From Clostridia bacterium (GTDB lineage: Bacteria; Bacillota; DAOUPZ01), in contig DAOUPZ010000017.1 in assembly GCA_030625885.1 (NCBI GenBank), forward strand, positions 27,129 to 91,128: a stretch of 64,000 bases of DNA, in the 5' to 3' direction. The first letter of the stretch is position 1, and the number at the start of each line of letters is the position of its first letter. Positions 60,201 to 64,000 of the stretch are shown here, one piece after another. The notes beneath the pieces were generated by a model. That model saw nothing but the letters and a program-made list of their open reading frames with translations. It searched no databases and was not told where the DNA came from. The translations under genes and the position numbers were made by a program.

Positions 60201-60804
60201 GGTGGCCATAGCTTCCCATGGTTCTGTTTTAGCCCTGAAGGCCGACGGTACGGTCACCGCCTGGGGTGGCGGAGATGAATTAGATGAGGTGCGAAGAGAA
60301 GAGAATGTCCGGGCTGTATTTAAAAAGGTACAAAATTCTGTGCTGGTTCAGACGGATGGTACGGTGAAGGTCTTTGGGAATAATTCGCAAGGACAATGTG
60401 ATGTGCCCGACGGGATTAATCTGCTAGGCGGTCATTATTTTACCATCGATGATGTTAAGCTGCTCGATTCCCTGGGCAATGAGATAACGTCGGTATCCGG
60501 GCAAGGGGGGTACCGAATTGAAACGCAGCTAAAAAGCCAGCATTTCAGCACGCAGAATGCACTGGTCATCATCCAGGTGCGCAGCGGGACAGGCGCTGGT
60601 GCTGTTAGCGGGGGACAGGTGCTGTCGTGTATCGGGATAGAAAGACAGATTCCGGTTGACGGTGACGTGATTGCGGCCGACTTTACCTTGCCGAGTAATC
60701 TTAACGGCACCGCTTATGTCGATGTCTTTGTGTGGGACGGTTGGGATACCATGGTGCCGCGCGCCGCAAGCAATCAGTCCTTGAGCTTTACCGTGACGGA
60801 ATAA
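57223..60804 (+). CDS. Giant exported RCC1-repeat protein
   Basis: A 1193-residue secreted protein built mainly from RCC1-type beta-propeller repeats of ~45-50 residues (HSLALKADGTVAAWGDNFYG, then QCDVPEGLSDVVDIVAAG). Three propeller-sized blocks are separated by PQTPAAYAASDY-like linkers (residues ~30, ~435 and ~745). A cadherin-like beta-sandwich (LEIAGCDLYPAFSSTESEYV to RTYTVHIKR) lies between blocks one and two. The last ~120 residues (DDVKLLDSLGNEITSVSGQG to the end) are the C-terminal module shared with the proteins at 50329 and 60830. The signal peptide ends near GWAEE. The start is ATG 57223 because GGAAGG is ten bases upstream; GTG 57214 is one base from it. Such bacterial propellers probably bind ligands or partners; no enzyme site is seen. 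Confidence 0.88.
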   Translation: MKKIWSIIICFAMLSSCLPKGWAEEAVVSGDTDSVLPQTPAAYAASDYVLKAARIAVSSRHTAVVMQDGTVETWGDNSDGQLEVPVDLKDVKAVAAGGSHTLVLKADGTLVAWGDNSSGHCDIPAELNGVKVKDIEVGGASAALTENGLVVLWGGRYEAMRTVPDSLSDKSVAAIAVGSNHVLALTEDGKVTAWGSNIFQQCDVPEGLNGHVVAIAAGGYSSFALKDDGTVIAWGRNSSGKCEVPEDLNQVAALSNGPLALKADGTVVVWGSSNRYGQQDIPAGLDHVEVLATENGVCYAVQEDGMLAAWGNNKYGQCDIPEGLNLASAVSINNKLCNLEIAGCDLYPAFSSTESEYVVDVAPDVDTVTLTAQLYSSKAQLMVNGEAATDGTPVVISNLEAGDNPAAIKVTSEYGSERTYTVHIKRVSTDYALPQTPAAYQAGDDAQYARRLATGRQHSLVIKKDGTVVAWGSGSEGRCNMPRGLNQVTAVAAGGKHSLALKADGTVAAWGDNFYGQCDVPEGLSDVVDIVAAGRMSAALNKDGKIVIWGEDNYNLYDGMPEDLQGESSDVVDIACSGSHMLALKKDGTVAAWGDNSGGQCDVPAGLNDVVSIAAGWNHSMALKADGTLVTWGKTFYMDYDFKLPAPLHYVRAIATGNLHSVALKWDGSLVVWGVNEDLKVVSERDDILAVSSDYDHLLALHADGMVTAWGDNSNGPCDVQQGLNLFADEEPYMGLGPDIPQTPSEYAASDYVKIAAKIVTGLGCLGVLNGDGTVKAWGLNNFGQCNVPADLNHVVALSACDYNMMALKEDGTVVVWEDNIFDQCNVPEDLSHVTKVAAGLQFCLALKEDGTVAAWGHNDKGQCDVPRDLSGVTAISAGNYHNLALKADGTDSTVVAWGSNDEGQCDVPEGLNHVAAIYAGGNYSLALKEDGTVAAWGNNDWGQCDVPEDLNDVVDISIGGGSWAALKANGTVVVCGSNYMGIRNVPVGLHDVVAIASHGSVLALKADGTVTAWGGGDELDEVRREENVRAVFKKVQNSVLVQTDGTVKVFGNNSQGQCDVPDGINLLGGHYFTIDDVKLLDSLGNEITSVSGQGGYRIETQLKSQHFSTQNALVIIQVRSGTGAGAVSGGQVLSCIGIERQIPVDGDVIAADFTLPSNLNGTAYVDVFVWDGWDTMVPRAASNQSLSFTVTE

Positions 60805-60829
60805 AAATGCAATGGAGAGGAGAATGGCT

Positions 60830-62407
60830 ATGGTAAGCAAAACATGGCGCTTGAAACAGCTGAGCGTGGGGTTGATTTTAATGCTGGTCGTCAGCCTAAC
60901 AGCAGGGGGTGAGGCACTGGCTGCCTCACAGCCAGATCAGAGGGTGCTGTCCTGGACAGATGATCCGCAGACGACTCAGACAGTTGCCTGGCGGTCAGAG
61001 AGAGCGATTAGGGAAGGGAAGGTGCAATATCTCCTTCAGGATGAATTTACAGGTGATTTTAGCGGCGCGTTGGAAAAAGAGGCTGTATGTACGCCGTTAT
61101 ATGAAGGATTCAATCATTTTGAAGTCCAGATCGATGATTTGCAGCCGGGTACCACGTATGCTTATCGCGTGGGAACGGATGATTATTGGAGTGAAGCGGC
61201 TGTCTTTACAACAGCGGAGGAAACCGATCAGTTTTCTTTTATGTATATGGGTGATATTCAAGAAGGGATACCCGAGTGGGGCGGATTTTTGCATCAAGCC
61301 TATACGGATCATCCGCAGCTAAAGTTTACCCTGGTGGGTGGTGATTTGGTTAACTATGGTGAAAGTGTTGATGAATGGGTGGATTTTTTTGAAGCATCAG
61401 CCGGTGTTTTTGATCGTATCCCGGTTATGCCTACCCTGGGTAACCATGATGATTGTACCGGGACACTCTACTTAAAGTCATTTGCTTTGCCGCAGAACGG
61501 CCCGGACGATCTTAAAGAACATGACTATTCATTTGATTACGGGAATGCTCATTTTGTGGTTCTCAATAGTAACCGGATGGGGAATGAAGGCCTCCTTTAT
61601 GAGCAAGGGATAAACTGGCTGGAAGCGGATTTAGCAAGCACCAACCAGGAATGGAAGTTTGTTATGTTCCATCATCCGCCTTATCCTGTGCAAAATGATT
61701 TTCATACCGATGCCATCAGGGATTATTGGATACCGGTACTGGAACAATATGATGTGGATATGGTGTTTGTCGGGCACCAGCATATGTATATGCGGACCTA
61801 TCCGATGTATGAGGGAGAAATACAGGATAAAACAACGGACGGGATTACCTATGTGATGGGTAATTCGGGCAGTAAGTTTTACACGAACCCGGATGAACAT
61901 GATTATTTTGCCAGAATATTACCGGGTGTCAGTAATTATCAGATCATTGATATTGACGATGATTTTCTGACGCTGACAACCAAAGATGAGAACGGTCAGG
62001 TTCTGGATGAGTATAAGCTGAATAAGGGCGGAGATTTAGATACACAAGTATCTATTGGCGGGGTCAAGCTTTTAGACAGTTCCTATCAGGAGATCACGTC
62101 TGTTTCCGCAGAGGATACTTTCCATCTTAAGGCAAGCATAAACAATTATACCAGCAAGAAGCAAACGGTTTCCGTCATGGTGCAAGTGCGGGGCGGCAGT
62201 GATGCGACAGCAGATTGCGGTGGAAAACCGCTGGGGAGTGTCAGTTTAGAGGCGGGGATACCGCCCGAAGGAATGGATGTTTATGCTGATTTTGATTTAT
62301 CTGATTTTGGCGGCGACAGGGTATATGTGGATGTTTTTGTGTGGGATGAAGATGATGTACCGGTGGCCATGCCTTACCAACAATTTAGTTTTGGTGTGAC
62401 ACCTTAA
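60830..62407 (+). CDS. Secreted purple-acid-phosphatase-like metallophosphoesterase
   Basis: A 525-residue exported enzyme, probably hydrolysing phosphomonoesters. The signal peptide ends near ALAAS. A fibronectin-like N-terminal domain (RVLSWTDDPQTTQTVAWRSE, LQPGTTYAYRVGTDDYWSEA) precedes the catalytic domain, which has all metal-ligand motifs in order: MYMGDIQEG, LVGGDLVNYGE, PTLGNHDDCTG, MFHHPPYPV and FVGHQHMYMR. The last ~120 residues (GGVKLLDSSYQEITSVSAED to FSFGVTP) are the C-terminal module shared with the neighbours. The start is ATG 60830, seven bases after GAGAGGAG; an upstream in-frame ATG at 60812 lies before that box. It follows the RCC1 gene by 25 bases, so they are co-transcribed. 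Confidence 0.92.
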   Translation: MVSKTWRLKQLSVGLILMLVVSLTAGGEALAASQPDQRVLSWTDDPQTTQTVAWRSERAIREGKVQYLLQDEFTGDFSGALEKEAVCTPLYEGFNHFEVQIDDLQPGTTYAYRVGTDDYWSEAAVFTTAEETDQFSFMYMGDIQEGIPEWGGFLHQAYTDHPQLKFTLVGGDLVNYGESVDEWVDFFEASAGVFDRIPVMPTLGNHDDCTGTLYLKSFALPQNGPDDLKEHDYSFDYGNAHFVVLNSNRMGNEGLLYEQGINWLEADLASTNQEWKFVMFHHPPYPVQNDFHTDAIRDYWIPVLEQYDVDMVFVGHQHMYMRTYPMYEGEIQDKTTDGITYVMGNSGSKFYTNPDEHDYFARILPGVSNYQIIDIDDDFLTLTTKDENGQVLDEYKLNKGGDLDTQVSIGGVKLLDSSYQEITSVSAEDTFHLKASINNYTSKKQTVSVMVQVRGGSDATADCGGKPLGSVSLEAGIPPEGMDVYADFDLSDFGGDRVYVDVFVWDEDDVPVAMPYQQFSFGVTP

Positions 62408-62424
62408 ATAAGGTAATAAAAAGG

Positions 62425-62489
62425 CTTAATAACACGAATATCAATCAGGAGGTGAAGCATTTCTATCCGGAGGACAACGTGTTATTAAG
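62425..62489 (+). promoter_or_regulatory. Inverted repeat with two ribosome-site-like boxes in its loop
   Basis: CTTAATAACACG (62425-62436) and CGTGTTATTAAG (62478-62489) are perfectly complementary over 12 bp. The 41-base loop holds AGGAGGTGAAG and CCGGAGGAC. It lies between the phosphatase and the last RCC1 gene. A tiny frame from the GTG inside (MKHFYPEDNVLLRG) has its start directly next to the box, so a leader peptide is doubtful. Confidence 0.4.
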
Positions 62490-62539
62490 AGGTTAGAGGA
62501 TTAGACAATCAAAATATACAGATGGGAAGGGAGAAAAAG

Positions 62540-64000
62540 ATGAAAAAAATAGTATCCGTTATAATTTGTTTTGCAATGCTTTTTAGTTATTTACCCACGG
62601 GGTTAGCAGAAGAAGTAAACACTTTGCCACAAACGCCGTTAGATTATGAAGCGAGTGAATATGCGCAGTATGCGTCTAAGATAGGGGCAGGTGATGCGCA
62701 TTCAGCAGCATTAAAAGCAGATGGCACAGTAGTCGCATGGGGTACTGATACCTGGGGTGGAGAGACACAAGTACCTGAAGGTCTAACAGATGTTAAAGCC
62801 ATAGTTGTTGGAGCAAACCATACGTTAGCATTGAAACAGAATGGCAGCATTGTGGTCTGGGGCGATAATTATTATAATCAGTGTACGATACCTGCTGAAT
62901 TAGTAGGAAAGACGGTTAAAAAGATTGCAGCAGGCTATGGTCATTCTGCAGCGATCACAACAGATGGAAAACTTTTTATATGGGGACAAGATGAGAATAA
63001 TTATGGTCAGATCCTTAAGAATTTACCAGCGAGCTTAAGCGATGCCAACGTGGTATCCATTGCCTTAAGTGCTAACCATGCGATAGCGCTTAAAGCAGGC
63101 GGAAATGCGGTAGTTTGGGGATATGAGGAAGAAGAATATACGGAACCCGAGTGTGAAATCATACCAGAAGATTTAAGTAATGTCGTAGCTGTGGCAGCAG
63201 GCGGAAAACACTGGATGGCGCTGAAGAATACGGGTAAGGTCATAGTAGGTGGAGACAGCGCCCATGTTGCTAAAGTAATCGGCATCGAAGATGCGACCAA
63301 TGTAGTAGCGATATCAGCCGGGATAAGACATGCAGAAGCTTTATTAGCAGATGGTAGTATAGAAGTTTATGGGAATAGTGACTTAGTTGCAGGTGTAGCA
63401 GGATTAACAAATGTTAAAGCAGTTTCAGCGATATGTTGTGGATCTAGTGTATGTATCTTAAAAGAAGATGGTACGCTGCTCGGTTTAGGTAAGGATGAAG
63501 AACAGAATAATATTCCTGCAGGTCTTAATGTATTGAGTATAGCGGCAAATGTTGATGTACCACAAACGCCGTTAGATTATGAAGCGAGTGAATATGCGCA
63601 GTATGCGTCTAAGATAGGGGCAGGTGACGCGCATTCAGCAGCATTAAAAGCAGATGGCACAGTAGTCGCATGGGGTTCCGACACGTACGGTGGAGAGACA
63701 CAAGTACCTGATGGCCTAACAGGTGTTAAAGCCATAGCTGTTGGAGCAAACCATACGTTAGCATTAAAAGAAGATGGCAGTATTGTAGCCTGGGGTGATA
63801 ATTATTATAAACAGTGTACGCCGATACCTGCTGAATTAGAAGGCGAGACGGTTAAAAAGATAGCAGCAGGCTATGGTCATTCTGCAGCGATCACAACAGA
63901 TGGAAAACTTTTTATATGGGGACAAGATGAGAATAATTATGGTCAGATCCTTAAGAATTTACCAGCGAGCTTAAGCGATGCCAACGTGGTATCCATTGCC
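62540..64000 (+). CDS. Exported RCC1-repeat protein, 3' end outside the window
   Basis: Starts at ATG 62540 behind GGAAGGGAGAAAAAG and stays open to the last base (487 residues seen). The signal peptide (MKKIVSVIICFAMLFSYLPT, to GLAEE) is a close relative of that of the 57223 protein, and the linker PQTPLDYEASEYAQYASKIG matches its PQTPAAY linkers. RCC1 repeats follow (ALKADGTVVAWGTDTWGGET, ALKQNGSIVVWGDNYYNQC). From 63560 the DNA repeats 62627 onward almost unchanged, a 933-bp (311-residue) in-frame duplication whose second copy runs off the window. It is more AT-rich than the 57223 gene. Confidence 0.88.
   Translation, partial: MKKIVSVIICFAMLFSYLPTGLAEEVNTLPQTPLDYEASEYAQYASKIGAGDAHSAALKADGTVVAWGTDTWGGETQVPEGLTDVKAIVVGANHTLALKQNGSIVVWGDNYYNQCTIPAELVGKTVKKIAAGYGHSAAITTDGKLFIWGQDENNYGQILKNLPASLSDANVVSIALSANHAIALKAGGNAVVWGYEEEEYTEPECEIIPEDLSNVVAVAAGGKHWMALKNTGKVIVGGDSAHVAKVIGIEDATNVVAISAGIRHAEALLADGSIEVYGNSDLVAGVAGLTNVKAVSAICCGSSVCILKEDGTLLGLGKDEEQNNIPAGLNVLSIAANVDVPQTPLDYEASEYAQYASKIGAGDAHSAALKADGTVVAWGSDTYGGETQVPDGLTGVKAIAVGANHTLALKEDGSIVAWGDNYYKQCTPIPAELEGETVKKIAAGYGHSAAITTDGKLFIWGQDENNYGQILKNLPASLSDANVVSIA

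Noticed and set aside
57223..64000. Eukaryotic contamination because of RCC1 repeats
   Set aside because: Bacterial signal peptides, ribosome sites, operon spacing and a bacterial-type neighbour enzyme show these are native bacterial genes.

Overview
The window looks like the chromosome of a Gram-positive anaerobe of the Clostridia (Bacillota). The reasons are S-layer homology (SLH) surface proteins, a dockerin-type Ca-binding tail, AGGAGG ribosome sites, sigma-A type promoters, and c-di-GMP-I and Moco riboswitches. The species cannot be named from sequence alone. All genes but one read on the + strand.

Region 1 (1-31.6 kb) is a Wzx/Wzy-type surface polysaccharide locus. It runs from a FlaA1/CapD-type dehydratase (1783) through a DegT aminotransferase, an SDR epimerase, a PglC-like phosphosugar transferase, an ATP-grasp ligase, four glycosyltransferases, a polymerase, UDP-galactopyranose mutase, a flippase and an acetyltransferase. 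It continues with dTDP-rhamnose synthesis (rmlA, an rmlC-rmlD fusion, rmlB), UDP-glucuronate 4-epimerase, UDP-glucose dehydrogenase, galU, phosphoglucomutase and phosphoglucose isomerase. Together they lead from fructose-6-P to UDP-Glc, UDP-GlcA, UDP-GalA, dTDP-Rha and, given UDP-galactose, UDP-Galf. A RhuM gene and a four-helix-bundle gene sit near the start, bracketed by 11-bp tandem repeats. The core (about 5.5-25 kb) is visibly more AT-rich than its flanks and contains gene remnants, as expected for an exchanged locus.

Region 2 (31.9-39 kb) is an array of small, separately promoted modules: two VanZ-like genes, a coiled-coil gene, Phd/RelE-type, MazEF, MntA-HepT and HI0074/MNT toxin-antitoxin pairs, an overlapping small gene plus retropepsin-like aspartic protease, and a relic of a cupin-type phosphoglucose isomerase. 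Copies or half copies of a ~120-bp palindromic repeat separate most modules. No integrase is visible.

Region 3 (39.4-46.3 kb) has adenosylhomocysteinase, a membrane-anchored unknown protein, and an SLH-bearing subtilisin-like protease. Between the last two, on the - strand, lies a c-di-GMP-I riboswitch with its own promoter, reading into an unlisted 54-residue membrane protein.

Region 4 (46.9-64 kb) opens with a Moco-family riboswitch and intrinsic terminator in front of a FecCD-type ABC importer, probably for molybdate or tungstate. Next come four exported proteins sharing a domain that resembles the molybdopterin-binding fold of sulfite oxidases, two of them with SLH anchors. A giant RCC1-repeat protein, a purple-acid-phosphatase-like enzyme and a second RCC1 protein follow; the last has a 933-bp internal duplication and runs off the window. 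A ~120-residue C-terminal module is shared by three of these otherwise unrelated proteins.

Intergenic space is full of short repeats: 11-mers, CCAACTAA-type and GTTGACA-type strings, GGGGAC...GTCCCC hairpins and the CCACGGA palindrome. Several genes end inside them. Function calls rest on motif recognition by eye; no database search was run.
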